The notes beneath the pieces were generated by a model that worked only from the letters and a program-made list of their open reading frames with translations, was not told where the DNA came from and made no database searches. Below, in pieces: positions 9,014-19,103 of a stretch of DNA of 35,662 nucleotides. Each line of letters begins with the position of its first letter. Position 1 is the first letter of the stretch. The translations under genes and the position numbers were made by a program. The DNA is from Acidobacteriota bacterium (GTDB taxonomy: Bacteria; Acidobacteriota; Terriglobia; Terriglobales; Acidobacteriaceae): positions 1 to 35,662 of the forward strand of contig JAJZDM010000032.1 of the NCBI GenBank assembly GCA_021806005.1. The letters run 5' to 3'.

Positions 9014-10654
9014 ATGCCCAACATCCCCTCCGCGATGACCCACCCACCAACCTCCACGCCTGCGCCAGGCACTCGCAAGACTCATACTGCAGGCTCGGCC
9101 GCCATTCTGCTGATGCTGAGCTCCTTCGGCTCCGGACTGTTGGCCCTGGTGCGTATCAAGTACGTGAACTACCTGTTTGGCGCGGGTGCGGCGCAGGACG
9201 CCTATCGCGCCGCCTTCAAGCTCCCTGACCTGATCAGCTACTTCCTGACCGGCGGGGCGGTGGCCATCTCACTGATCACGATCCTGAACCGTTACCGCGA
9301 GCGTGGTGATGAAGAGGGAGCCGACCGCGCCCTCTCCGTGGTGATGACCACGATGAGCGTGGTGCTGGCGGCCGGCGTGCTGCTCTCCGAACTGTTTGCG
9401 CCGTGGTACGTGTGGCTGGCCAATGCCGGCTTCCGCACTGACCCGCTGCGGGCTCACCTGTGCACCTCGTTGACCCGCATCATCCTTCCCGCACAGCTCT
9501 TCTTCTTCATCGGCTCCTGCATGAGCTCGCGGCTGCAGGTGCGCAAGATCTTCATCTACCAGGCGGGGACGCCGCTGATCTACAACGCCGGTATCATCCT
9601 GGGAGCCGTCCTGCTACATCGCCGGATGGGCGTCTACTCGCTGGCCGTGGGCGTACTGGCCGGCGTCGCCTGCGGCTCGCTGCTGCTCAACTCAGTGGGA
9701 GCCTTCCGCACCGGCCTGCGCCTCCGGCCGGTGGTCGGCTTCCGCGATCCCGCCTTCCTGGAGTGGTTCCGGTTGACCCTGCCGCTGATGATCGGGGTCT
9801 CGCTGGTAATGTTCGACGGCTTCTTCCTGAACTACTTCGCCTCCATCACCCGGGGTGGCATCACCCTGATCGGCAACGCTAAGGACCTGTTCAACGCGCC
9901 GTTCAATGTGATTGGCCCGGCCGCGGGAGCGGCCTCCCTGCCCTTCTTTGCCTCGCTCTTTCAGCAGAAGCGAGCTTACGACTTCTCCGCCGCGGTGGGC
10001 CGCTCGGTCTCGCGTCTGTTCGCTGCCGGAATGCTGGTCTCGGCGTGGATGATCGCGCTCGCGCCGTGGCTGCTGAACCTGTTCAAAGGCGGCAAGTTCA
10101 ACCGCGCGGACGTTCTCAGCGTCACCGAGCTATTCCAGATCTTCTCCATCACCCTGGCAATCTGGGCCGTGCAGGGCATCTATGCCCGCGCCTTCTATGC
10201 GGCCAGCGACACAACCACCCCGGCGGTCACCGGCACGCTGATCACCATCCTCTCCATCCCCATGTACTGGGCCCTGTTCCACGGCCTTGGCTTGACTGGC
10301 CTGGCGATCGCCTCGGACATCGGCATGCTGGTGCAGACGGCGGCGCTGGCCGTCCTGCTGCATCGCAAGCGGCTGGTGAGCCTGCTGCATCTGGAGTTCG
10401 CGGAGCTTGGCCGGGCGCTGGCCGCCTCCCTGGCCGCCTTTGCGGCTGTCTATGGCTGTGCCCACGCCCTGGTGGGCGTACTGGCGCAGCCGGGTATAGC
10501 GCTGCGGCTGCAGGGCCATCTGGCAGCGCTGCTGATCATCGCTGCCGGCAGCGTGGCCTGGGCGCTGGCCGCGTTGCTGGCACTGCTGGCGCTGCGCTCC
10601 AGACTGCCTGCGCAGTTGCTGCGCCTCAGGCCCGCAGGAGGGCGAGCCGCCTGA
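9014..10654 (+). CDS. murJ: lipid II flippase MurJ (MviN family)
   Basis: Moves lipid II across the inner membrane for peptidoglycan synthesis. The 546-residue product is strongly hydrophobic, with about 14 membrane segments, the usual number for MurJ. The family signature FGAGAAQDAYRAAFKLPDL follows the first segment; FNVIGPAAGAASLPFFASL and ARAFYAASDTTTPAVTG are the other conserved loops. The first 25 residues are Pro/Thr rich and cytoplasmic. Start is taken as the ATG at 9014; another in-frame ATG is at 9035, and neither has a strong ribosome binding site. It lies downstream of the MerR gene and upstream of metK on the same strand. The call is sure. Confidence 0.93.
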   Translation: MPNIPSAMTHPPTSTPAPGTRKTHTAGSAAILLMLSSFGSGLLALVRIKYVNYLFGAGAAQDAYRAAFKLPDLISYFLTGGAVAISLITILNRYRERGDEEGADRALSVVMTTMSVVLAAGVLLSELFAPWYVWLANAGFRTDPLRAHLCTSLTRIILPAQLFFFIGSCMSSRLQVRKIFIYQAGTPLIYNAGIILGAVLLHRRMGVYSLAVGVLAGVACGSLLLNSVGAFRTGLRLRPVVGFRDPAFLEWFRLTLPLMIGVSLVMFDGFFLNYFASITRGGITLIGNAKDLFNAPFNVIGPAAGAASLPFFASLFQQKRAYDFSAAVGRSVSRLFAAGMLVSAWMIALAPWLLNLFKGGKFNRADVLSVTELFQIFSITLAIWAVQGIYARAFYAASDTTTPAVTGTLITILSIPMYWALFHGLGLTGLAIASDIGMLVQTAALAVLLHRKRLVSLLHLEFAELGRALAASLAAFAAVYGCAHALVGVLAQPGIALRLQGHLAALLIIAAGSVAWALAALLALLALRSRLPAQLLRLRPAGGRAA

Positions 10655-10979
10655 GGCCTGAGAACCGAAGGCGCGCGAGTAACGGCAAAGGATTGCATCT
10701 CGTCCCGCCATCCACCCCCTTCAGACCGGATTTTCTGCCACTCGCTGCTTCACCTTCGGCCAGTCCGCGCGCTGTGCGGGTAAAATAGGAGGGTCCCTCC
10801 GATTCGACTTGCGTCGTCCCGGTGGTACGGACCGGAGACCACTGCTGCCGCTGCCCCCTGGTGTCTTCCAGGGTCCACCTCCACAGCGCGGCTGCCAGCA
10901 GCTATTGGGACCGGTCGTCGGGCGCTCTGCATCCATTGCCGGGCGTGTCCGGCTATCTGAAGCCAAGGAGCTATCCGCT
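10655..10979 (+). promoter_or_regulatory. 325-bp region with metK promoter and long leader
   Basis: A TAAAAT box (10781-10786) is followed at once by the dyad GGAGGGTCCCTCC (10788-10800). If transcription starts there the metK leader is about 180 nt. It contains at least one hairpin (CCTGG-N6-CCAGG near 10857-10872). I compared it by eye with the conserved cores of the known SAM riboswitches and saw no match. The ribosome binding site AAGGAG is at 10965-10970. No good -35 box is visible. Confidence 0.4.
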
Positions 10980-12149
10980 TTGCCTACCACCGACCGTTTC
11001 CTCTTCACCAGCGAGTCTGTAACTGAAGGTCATCCTGACAAAATCGCCGACCAGATCTCCGACGCCATCCTTGACGCCTGTCTGGCCGAGGATCCGTATA
11101 GCCGCGTCGCCTGCGAGACGCTCACCTGCACCGGCCTGATCGTTGTTGCCGGCGAGATTACCACCAAGACCTACGTCGACTTCCAGACCCTGGTTCGCGA
11201 GACGGTCCGTGAGATCGGCTACGATGACGCGCTGAAGGGCTTCGACTGCAATACCTGTGGCGTGATCTCGACGATCAACCGCCAGTCGCCGGATATCGCG
11301 CAGGGCGTGGACACCGGCGGCGCCGGCGACCAGGGCATGATGTTCGGCTACGCCACCAACGAGACTCCGGAACTGATGCCCACCCCTATCTCCCTGGCCC
11401 ATCGCCTGGCCGAGAAGCTCACCGAGGTGCGCAAGTCCGGCAAACTTGGCTATCTTCGCCCCGACGGCAAGAGCCAGGTAACCGTGGAATACGACGCCAA
11501 CAACAAACCGGTGCGGGTGGACGCGGTCGTGATCTCTACCCAGCACGCGGAAGATGTCAGCAACGATCAGCTCCGCGCCGACATCATGCAGCATGTGATT
11601 CAGGCCGTCATCCCGGCCCGGTTGCTGGACGCTGACACCAAGTACCACATCAACCCGACGGGCCGCTTCGTCATCGGTGGCCCCATGGGCGATACCGGAC
11701 TCACCGGACGCAAGATCATCGTGGACACCTACGGCGGCATGGGCCGGCACGGCGGAGGAGCCTTCTCCGGCAAGGATGCCACCAAGGTCGATCGCAGCGC
11801 GGCGTACATGGCCCGCTACATCGCCAAGAACATCGTCGCCGCCGGACTGGCCGAGCGTGTCGAAGTCCAGCTCGCCTACGCCATCGGCGTGGCTGATCCG
11901 GTCAGCATCCGCATCGATACCTTCGGCACCAGCACGCTCTCCGAGGCCCTCTTGATCGATCTGGTTCGGGAGAACTTCAGCCTGACCCCCAAGGGCATCA
12001 TCGAAAGCCTGAACCTGCGCCGTCCTATCTTCAAGCAGACTGCGGCCTACGGCCACTTTGGCCGCACCGGCGATGCCTTTACCTGGGAGGCCACCGACAA
12101 GGCGGCCGCTCTCAAGGCTGGCGCCAGCGCGGAGTTGGCTGCAAAGTAG
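10980..12149 (+). CDS. metK: S-adenosylmethionine synthetase
   Basis: Makes S-adenosylmethionine from methionine and ATP; cytoplasmic tetramer. The 389-residue protein matches the family length. Seen are [21 protein letters not shown] (ATP and Mg sites, including H and D of GHPDK), [40 protein letters not shown], and [22 protein letters not shown], the P-loop-like signature. The start is TTG at 10980: AAGGAG lies at 10965-10970 with 9-nt spacing, and the protein then starts at the usual place. The longer frame back to 10809 lacks homology. A very strong hairpin terminator follows at 12166-12206. The identification is certain. Confidence 0.96.
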   Translation: MPTTDRFLFTSESVTEGHPDKIADQISDAILDACLAEDPYSRVACETLTCTGLIVVAGEITTKTYVDFQTLVRETVREIGYDDALKGFDCNTCGVISTINRQSPDIAQGVDTGGAGDQGMMFGYATNETPELMPTPISLAHRLAEKLTEVRKSGKLGYLRPDGKSQVTVEYDANNKPVRVDAVVISTQHAEDVSNDQLRADIMQHVIQAVIPARLLDADTKYHINPTGRFVIGGPMGDTGLTGRKIIVDTYGGMGRHGGGAFSGKDATKVDRSAAYMARYIAKNIVAAGLAERVEVQLAYAIGVADPVSIRIDTFGTSTLSEALLIDLVRENFSLTPKGIIESLNLRRPIFKQTAAYGHFGRTGDAFTWEATDKAAALKAGASAELAAK

Positions 12150-12165
12150 CCGGCTGAATCACTGC

Positions 12166-12206
12166 ACGCAGCAAGGGCGAGCCGTCCCGGCTCGCCCTTG
12201 CTGCGT
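12166..12206 (+). terminator. metK terminator hairpin, 18-bp perfect stem
   Basis: Arms 12166-12183 and 12189-12206 are perfect reverse complements around the loop GTCCC. The core arm AAGGGCGAGCC recurs, with nearly the same loop, after thiC at 13296-13322. A T run is not immediate; a short TTTT comes about 10 nt later. Confidence 0.8.
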
Positions 12207-12345
12207 CTGGGCCTGCTTTTGAACCTGCGTCTGGATTGCGCATGGATCGTCTGGAGAGACGAGCCCGGCTGCTCCTGACAACAGCAAGGCCCACCGCCAA
12301 TTTTGACGGCAGGCCCTGGATGGAGCGCACTGGCTATCGAACAGC

Positions 12346-12735
12346 TCAGTGAGTCACAGTCACCACAAGGTTCATCGGCGCTGCGGTTGGCTGATTGTCG
12401 ACTCTGCCGGGAAGGAAGTGCATCTCGCTGACGCTCTCCACAACACGGTTGTCCACAAATGGGCTGTACGACTTTACGACCTTGATGTTCTTGGGCATGC
12501 CCTTTTCGCTGACGGTGAGGGAGAGCTCAACCTGAGCACCGTCGGGGAGCATCCCGATGATCGTTCTATCGGGCATGACAAGCACAGGGGATCCGAGCAC
12601 CACGGGGGCGACCGTTCCGGTGCTGACGCGAATCGGGGTTGGGGTGGTGGCGCCGTCGGCAGGGGTGCTGGCTTTTGCTGCCGCGGATAGGGTCAACGTG
12701 GAGAGCAGAAGACTAGCTGCAAAAATACGGCTCAC
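12346..12735 (-). CDS. small secreted protein with TonB C-terminal-like domain
   Basis: A 129-residue protein. Residues 1-23 are a signal peptide (MSRIFAASLLLSTLTLSAAAKA). From about residue 65 the pattern VELSLTVSEKGMPKNIKVVKS...VDNRVVESVSEMHFLPG...PMNLVVTVTH fits a TonB C-terminal fold (beta strand, G-x-x-x-x-I, helix with an Ala/Val-Val-x-x-V pattern, then F-x-P). There is no transmembrane anchor with a Pro-rich linker, so it is not a full TonB. It may be a periplasmic accessory or act in some other envelope role. Start is GTG at 12735, with AAGGAGG 6 nt upstream. Its promoter (12772-12800) carries a 13-nt core shared with an operator in the receptor/GH30 region, so co-regulation is likely. 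Domain call is moderate. Confidence 0.7.
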   Translation of the reverse strand: MSRIFAASLLLSTLTLSAAAKASTPADGATTPTPIRVSTGTVAPVVLGSPVLVMPDRTIIGMLPDGAQVELSLTVSEKGMPKNIKVVKSYSPFVDNRVVESVSEMHFLPGRVDNQPTAAPMNLVVTVTH

Positions 12736-12771
12736 TGGGAACCTCCTTGGCGACGATAGTCACCTTCATCA

Positions 12772-12800
12772 TTTTTATTCGCAATCAATACGATTGTCAA
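12772..12800 (-). promoter_or_regulatory. sigma70-like promoter of the TonB-C-like gene with embedded operator-like core
   Basis: On the minus strand TTGACA (plus 12795-12800) and TAAAAA (plus 12772-12777) are separated by exactly 17 nt. The spacer and -35 contain GACAATCGTATTG (plus 12786-12798), identical over 13 nt to the operator-like site at 26874-26890. A repressor bound there would block the promoter. Confidence 0.65.
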
Positions 12801-13295
12801 CATAAAAATGTAAATCATTGATTCTCCATCGCATTTATCCCTACAAGCACCCAATTTCGATTGAGCATCACGAATTCAAGATCCACAACAGCACCGGCCC
12901 GCACCCCCTTTGCGCAAGCGCGCCTCCGGTCTTTACGAGGTCTCGGCAACACTGTCCATCCTTGCTCCCCCACCCACCGAACAACAGAACCTGAACTGCA
13001 TTTGAAGCCTGTGGATGGCTGCCTGCAGAACAGACAGACCGACCGAGCGAGGACCAGCGGCTGGGGGAGTGCCGGCATCTCTCCTGTTGCAGCCAGAGCA
13101 GGCCCGCACCCTCGAACTCAAGGCTGCCACCCTGGGCAGTTGGACAGATCCAGCATCTGTGGCCCTTGTCCAGCCAAACATGCCGCGCCGGGGAGACGGG
13201 GAGCCGCAGACAATAAAAGCCCGGCGCCGGCCAGCCTTCCGGCCAGGGGATCACTGGGCAGAGAACGCTTGCAGTTCACTGCGGCTGCAATAGAA
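12801..13295. other. about 500 bp without a supported gene
   Basis: This lies between the promoter of the TonB-C-like gene and the thiC terminator. Open frames of 80-130 codons cross it on both strands but have no signal, domain or ribosome binding site that I can support. Confidence 0.5.
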
Positions 13296-13322
13296 AAGGG
13301 CGAGCCGGGATGGCTCGCCCTT
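13296..13322 (-). terminator. thiC rho-independent terminator
   Basis: Reading the minus strand, the stem AAGGGCGAGCC (plus 13312-13322) pairs with its reverse complement (plus 13296-13306) around loop ATCCC and runs into TTTTC. It lies 19 nt after the thiC stop codon. The hairpin nearly duplicates the metK terminator at 12166-12206. Confidence 0.85.
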
Positions 13323-13340
13323 GCCTGCATCCGGGGTTGT

Positions 13341-15243
<1,903 letters not shown>

Positions 15244-15280
15244 TATGCCTGAAAGCCCGGCCACAAGCAAGCAGCGCCTG

Positions 15281-15361
15281 AAACCTTCCCACGCCGGCAC
15301 GATCCGGATCGGGTTCAAAGGGTATCTCTCAGCCGTACACGCGGTAGGGCACCCCTGGTTC
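15281..15361 (-). ncRNA. TPP riboswitch aptamer (thi box) of thiC
   Basis: Reading the minus strand from 15361, the order is GAACC (P1 5' strand), AGGGGTGCC, a variable arm, GGCTGAGAGATACCCTTTGA, ACCCGATCCGGATCGTGCC, GGCGTGGGAAGGTT (P1 3' strand). These match the conserved core of the THI element: GGGGUGCC, CUGAGA, UACCCUUUGAACCUGAUC and the closing GGGA. It lies just upstream of thiC, the most common TPP riboswitch target. Thiamine pyrophosphate binding is expected to lower ThiC expression. Confidence 0.95.
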
Positions 15362-15370
15362 ACTACTGCG

Positions 15371-15399
15371 ATTACAGCAGAATTCGTCGCCCACAGCAA
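15371..15399 (-). promoter_or_regulatory. thiC promoter
   Basis: On the minus strand TTGCTG (plus 15394-15399) and TGTAAT (plus 15371-15376) are 17 nt apart. Transcription would start about 15364, directly before the riboswitch aptamer, which supports both calls. Confidence 0.6.
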
Positions 15400-15479
15400 G
15401 ATTGCGGAGACTCCGGCAGCGTCTCCGTCTCATAACCCTCGGGCATTCCGCGACTGCGTCCACAGTTTGCCGCCTTTAC

Positions 15480-15495
15480 GCTCCGCAAGCGGAGC
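15480..15495. repeat. short inverted repeat between GNAT gene and thiC promoter
   Basis: GCTCCGC and GCGGAGC flank AA. It lies 45 nt after the stop of the GNAT gene on the minus strand and could help end its transcript, but no T run follows. Confidence 0.35.
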
Positions 15496-15540
15496 TTCTG
15501 CGCTGCAGCCAGTTCGCCTCTCCGGAGGCCTTTCGCCGGC

Positions 15541-15990
15541 TCATGCCCCCAGCTGCGCTCGCTTTTCAAACACGGCCGATATCTTCACCTGCGTATAACC
15601 GTCGCGTTGGTAGAACCGATGTGCATCCGCACGCTTGACCTGAGATCTCACGCGAACAACACCGATCCCTATCTGCGCCGCCCACTCTTCGACGGCCTGA
15701 CACAACTGCTGTCCAATCCGCCTGCCGCGCATATCATCCTTCACCACCAATCCCCCGATCGTCACAACCGGCTCCGATTGCAGATGTCGCTCCACCGCCG
15801 CATCAATCCATCCAACCACCATGCCTTGCAGCGTCGCGGCAAGAACCATATGGTCCTCCACGCCTGCAAGAACTTCGATGCGTGACCGTATATCGCATGC
15901 GCTCACCGGGTACCCAAGCGAGGCGCTCAGCTCTGCAACAGCGGTGGCGTCATCCGCCTGTATCCGTCTTAGGGTCGCCTTTTCCATCAT
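15541..15990 (-). CDS. GNAT-family N-acetyltransferase
   Basis: A 149-residue single-domain acetyltransferase using acetyl-CoA; the acceptor is unknown. The N-terminus MMEKATLRRIQADDATAVAELSASLGYPV is typical of GNAT proteins. The acetyl-CoA site is IGGLVVKDDMRGRRIGQQLCQAVEEWA (V-x-x-x-x-R-x-x-x-I-G motif), and AHRFYQRDGYTQV is the usual alpha4-beta7 end. The open frame runs back to 16101, but I chose ATG at 15990, which has AGGA 5 nt upstream and gives the normal family length. It lies downstream of the C45 hydrolase gene on the same strand with a 200-bp gap. Confidence 0.87.
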   Translation of the reverse strand: MMEKATLRRIQADDATAVAELSASLGYPVSACDIRSRIEVLAGVEDHMVLAATLQGMVVGWIDAAVERHLQSEPVVTIGGLVVKDDMRGRRIGQQLCQAVEEWAAQIGIGVVRVRSQVKRADAHRFYQRDGYTQVKISAVFEKRAQLGA

Positions 15991-16192
15991 GCTGATCCTA
16001 CGCGCCAAATGGCATCCTGCGCTGGCTTCTGCCCCCACGGGGGGACGTGAAACGCGTTCGCATGGAGCGAATGCCCTGGACCTCGGCAGCTTGAAGGCCA
16101 AACCATCCGCCCAGTGCCCTGACCGGGCCGAACTCAGACCGAGACTCTACTGAAGCTCCCAGCCCTACGGCCGCCGCCGAGCTGCGGAAGAC

Positions 16193-17710
16193 CTACTCCG
16201 CCTGGGTGGCCGCTCGTGCGCCTGCGGCCCTGCCCGCAGCCTTGGCCGCCGTCACCACCGGGGCCCGCTCCCCGGCCGTCAGAGTCGTCCAGGGACCAGC
16301 CTTCATGTCGTGCAGAATCGGTTTCTCCCAGTCGAACTGCGGATGTGCCTTGAAGAAAGGGGCGGCCAGAAAGTCCTCGCCGCAGGGATGGCCCGCCCGC
16401 CCGATGAAGCTCATCCGGGCCGCCAGATCGGAGTCCATCACCTTGCCAGTGACGGCTCCGCCAGGATTGAAGGGAGGGTCGCCCCATACCGGCTCTCCGC
16501 GCGCGGAGGTCTCCTCATGCCCGCACATACTCCGGACGCCAGGGTCGATTCTGTCTTCAAACACATCCAGGTGATCGGAGAGATACGCCTCTGCCAGCTT
16601 GGTATCCAGCTTGCCGTAGTACTGTTTCATGAACTGCAGGGCCCGTGCATGGCGCGCGTTCATGGAGCTCTGTGGGTTGTTTGGATCGAAGCCAGGCGTA
16701 TCGTCGCGGATCACCAGTGGGTCCTGAGAGAAGTTGGCGCTGACAAAGTAGCCGTCCTTCTTGACGGTCAACGGAGTATGGCGCAGCCCCAGTTCCAGAT
16801 AACCGATCTCACCCGTCTTGCGATCCCCGACCAGCCACGAATTGGCATAGCCGCCATTATTGCCCTTGCGCATGATCGCAGCGTACTGCGCAATCGAACT
16901 TGCATACTGCATGGCCTTGCGCGAGCGGTCGAACTCGGCGATCCCGTGCACGTCAAAGCCCTTGGCCATGGGCAGGGTGGTCTCGGTAATCATCAGTCCG
17001 GAGGCGTTCACGCCGAAGTCATCCTGGCTGGTGATGATCCCGGGAGAGCCATCCATGAAGATCCGATAGCCGTGCTGGGGCACGATATCAAAGGCCACCG
17101 TCCAGCGCTCGCCCTCCGCATACGGCGACCAGTTGCTGTGCGCGATCACGATCTTGCCATCCCGCGTGGCGGAGCCGGTGGCGATGAACGCGCTGCACTT
17201 GCCGGGCGCTACCGCAGCCCGCGGCGCAGGCTTGCCCTGCTTGGCGTCGATCATGGGCAGGTAGTAGCCCGTCAGTTCCTGATCTCCATTCAGCGCCACC
17301 ACATCCCACAGGTCCAGCTTCGAGCCCTGCGCCTTCAACCCTGCGGCGATTCCCTTCAACTCCTGCTGGTACTCCGGATCAAGGTTCGGCCAGAGGACGT
17401 TCTTGCCGGCCTGGCGGAAGAACTCCCACGGCCGCTTGTCCAGGTGCACCGCCTCCACGGCATAGACGTGCACGTTGTCTTCAATCTCCCGCGCCAGCAG
17501 ATACCCGTGTTGGAAGCCGATCTGGCTGGGCGTTCCCTGCAGATGCACATAGGTCCACCCGTCCTGATGGAACTTGTAGGCTCCCTGCAGGCGTGCGTCT
17601 GGTGCGGAAGGCGACGCCGCCGAAGATAGGGCCACGGAGGATGCGGCGGATGTGGCCGCGGGAGCAGCAAACGGGGAGAGGGCGAGGAAGAGCAGGACGG
17701 CGAGACGCAT
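16193..17710 (-). CDS. secreted C45-type Ntn hydrolase (acyltransferase/phospholipase B-like)
   Basis: A 505-residue protein with an N-terminal signal peptide (residues 1 to about 20) and an Ala/Ser-rich linker. The conserved core includes GTPSQIGFQHGYLLAREI, LWDVVALNGDQEL, then GKCSAFIATGSATRDGKIVIAHSNW with C172 as the likely N-terminal nucleophile after self-cleavage, and DDFGVNASGLMITETTL. This pattern fits the C45 peptidase and phospholipase B-like groups of Ntn hydrolases, which act on amide or ester bonds; the substrate is unknown. The C-terminal end is an Ala/Gly/Arg-rich tail. Start is ATG at 17710 with AGGAG 8 nt upstream. It lies 74 bp after the two STAS genes on the same strand. 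Confidence 0.82.
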   Translation of the reverse strand: MRLAVLLFLALSPFAAPAATSAASSVALSSAASPSAPDARLQGAYKFHQDGWTYVHLQGTPSQIGFQHGYLLAREIEDNVHVYAVEAVHLDKRPWEFFRQAGKNVLWPNLDPEYQQELKGIAAGLKAQGSKLDLWDVVALNGDQELTGYYLPMIDAKQGKPAPRAAVAPGKCSAFIATGSATRDGKIVIAHSNWSPYAEGERWTVAFDIVPQHGYRIFMDGSPGIITSQDDFGVNASGLMITETTLPMAKGFDVHGIAEFDRSRKAMQYASSIAQYAAIMRKGNNGGYANSWLVGDRKTGEIGYLELGLRHTPLTVKKDGYFVSANFSQDPLVIRDDTPGFDPNNPQSSMNARHARALQFMKQYYGKLDTKLAEAYLSDHLDVFEDRIDPGVRSMCGHEETSARGEPVWGDPPFNPGGAVTGKVMDSDLAARMSFIGRAGHPCGEDFLAAPFFKAHPQFDWEKPILHDMKAGPWTTLTAGERAPVVTAAKAAGRAAGARAATQAE

Positions 17711-17784
17711 ATCGGTTGCTCCTGAGGATCGATTGCTGCCGGCAAGGGCAGGGGAAGCGGTGAAAAAGGCAGTTCAAACCAGAG

Positions 17785-18141
17785 TTACATCAGGTTAACG
17801 CCATTGCTGCCGATGACGGTAAAAACATCGAAGAGATTCGTAATCCCCAGCAGGTGGCGGATCTGCCCGCTCAGATGCATCAGTTCCACACTGCATCCCT
17901 CCGACCTGCCCGCTACATACAGCCGCACCAGCGTCCCCAGCCCCCGGCTGTCCGTATGCTCCAACTCGGCAAGATTCAGGATAATCCGCCTCTGAGCGGG
18001 TATCAGAGCTCGAACCGTCTCATAAAACACCTCTTCGGTGCCTGCTACCAGCCTCCCCTGGCAGACGACCATCACCGCCTGATTCTTGAAGAACCGGGTC
18101 TCTGTGGTCAGGGCGGGAGGGGCCTTTGCGGTCTCGGTCAT
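17785..18141 (-). CDS. STAS-domain protein, anti-sigma factor antagonist-like (copy 1)
   Basis: A 118-residue single STAS domain. The phosphorylatable-serine region reads LEHTDSRGLGTLVRLYVAGRSEGCSVEL, where the serine of D-S-x-G-L-G matches the SpoIIAA switch serine. This class binds anti-sigma kinases (RsbW/SpoIIAB-like) in partner switching; no such kinase is in the window. It is a close paralogue of the gene just upstream. I chose ATG at 18141, which gives the same length as the paralogue and has GGAG 8 nt upstream; a longer frame starts at 18171. Confidence 0.85.
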   Translation of the reverse strand: MTETAKAPPALTTETRFFKNQAVMVVCQGRLVAGTEEVFYETVRALIPAQRRIILNLAELEHTDSRGLGTLVRLYVAGRSEGCSVELMHLSGQIRHLLGITNLFDVFTVIGSNGVNLM

Positions 18142-18217
18142 CGCGAGAACTCCGGAAGACAGATGCTGCACACGGATATCGGTGTCACGGGCGTTGGATG
18201 CGGATCCTGCTGTGGCG

Positions 18218-18574
18218 CTACATGAAATCGATGTGTTCGGGGTCGATCACGGTAATCACCTGGAACAGCCTCGTAAGGTGCAGCAGGTGCTGAATCTGCC
18301 GGCTCAGATGCGCCAGTTCCACGCTGCATCCAGCCGACTTGCCGGCCACGTAGAGCCGCACCAGCGCCCCCAGCCCCCGGCTGTCGGTGTGTTGCAGTTC
18401 TGCCAGATGCAGGATAATACGCTTCTGCCCGGGCATCAGCGCCCGCACAGTGGCATAGAACGCATCCTCGGTACCTGCTACCAGTCTTCCCCGACAGATC
18501 ACCATCACAACCTGATCCTGGTAGGTGATGGTTTCCGTGGTCAGCAGGGGAGAAGCCATTGCCATCTCGGTCAT
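18218..18574 (-). CDS. STAS-domain protein, anti-sigma factor antagonist-like (copy 2)
   Basis: A 118-residue STAS domain aligned end to end with the neighbouring copy: both carry VCQ/RGRLVAGTE, LQ/EHTDSRGLG and VRLYVAG-x-S-x-GCSVEL. The switch serine is retained, so both may be phosphorylation targets. Start ATG at 18574 has AGGAGG 6 nt upstream, the stronger ribosome binding site of the pair. A 76-bp gap separates the two genes. This looks like a tandem duplication; divergence of the N-terminal and C-terminal ends suggests different partners. Confidence 0.87.
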   Translation of the reverse strand: MTEMAMASPLLTTETITYQDQVVMVICRGRLVAGTEDAFYATVRALMPGQKRIILHLAELQHTDSRGLGALVRLYVAGKSAGCSVELAHLSRQIQHLLHLTRLFQVITVIDPEHIDFM

Positions 18575-19103
18575 GGAAGACCTCCTGGAGAGAACATTAC
18601 CCGACGCTCCAACCGCAGCCAGGGCTGGGTTGGGATCCGCCAGATTATCGCAAGACAGACTCTGCGACCTTGATCCGAGCCAGTTCAGGAATCAAAGCAA
18701 AGGCAGGGTAGGACTCTCTGCGCCGCCCACCACGACTTGCTGTTTCAAAGCGACATCGCAGCTCCATCAAAGCCACTCTTCTCTTGAAGCAGATTGCCGA
18801 TGCGGCTCCCATTCGAGTTCAGAAGGTCAATTTCCAGGGTGCACATTGCACAGGAACAGGAGACGAGCAGCATCATAGCTCTGCAGCCCGCAAAATGCCA
18901 GAAGAATGAAGCGGGGCTCCAATCGTCCTCCGCCGGGAACTGCGGCGCTTCCGCAAAGGACACCGGGTAACGCCCCCCTGCCGCTCGGCGCTGCGCTACT
19001 GCCCGCGGGTCGAATCAGCCGCCGGTTCGGTCCGTGTATCGTTGCCACTTCCCCTGCAATCTCCGGAGTGCGTCCACCAGCGACCTCCGGAAAGATACGA
19101 GGT
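18575..19103. other. 529-bp divergent intergenic region, STAS genes and ada
   Basis: It must hold the promoters for the STAS genes (-) and ada (+). A 72-codon minus-strand frame at 18745-18963 crosses it but has no recognisable feature. I see no clear operator or Ada box. Confidence 0.4.

Noticed and set aside
10800-10979. possible known SAM riboswitch before metK
   Set aside because: The conserved cores of the SAM and SAH classes that I know are not visible, so only a structured leader is reported.
16310-17629. 439-codon plus-strand open frame
   Set aside because: It is antisense to the C45 hydrolase gene, which has a signal peptide, motifs and a ribosome binding site.
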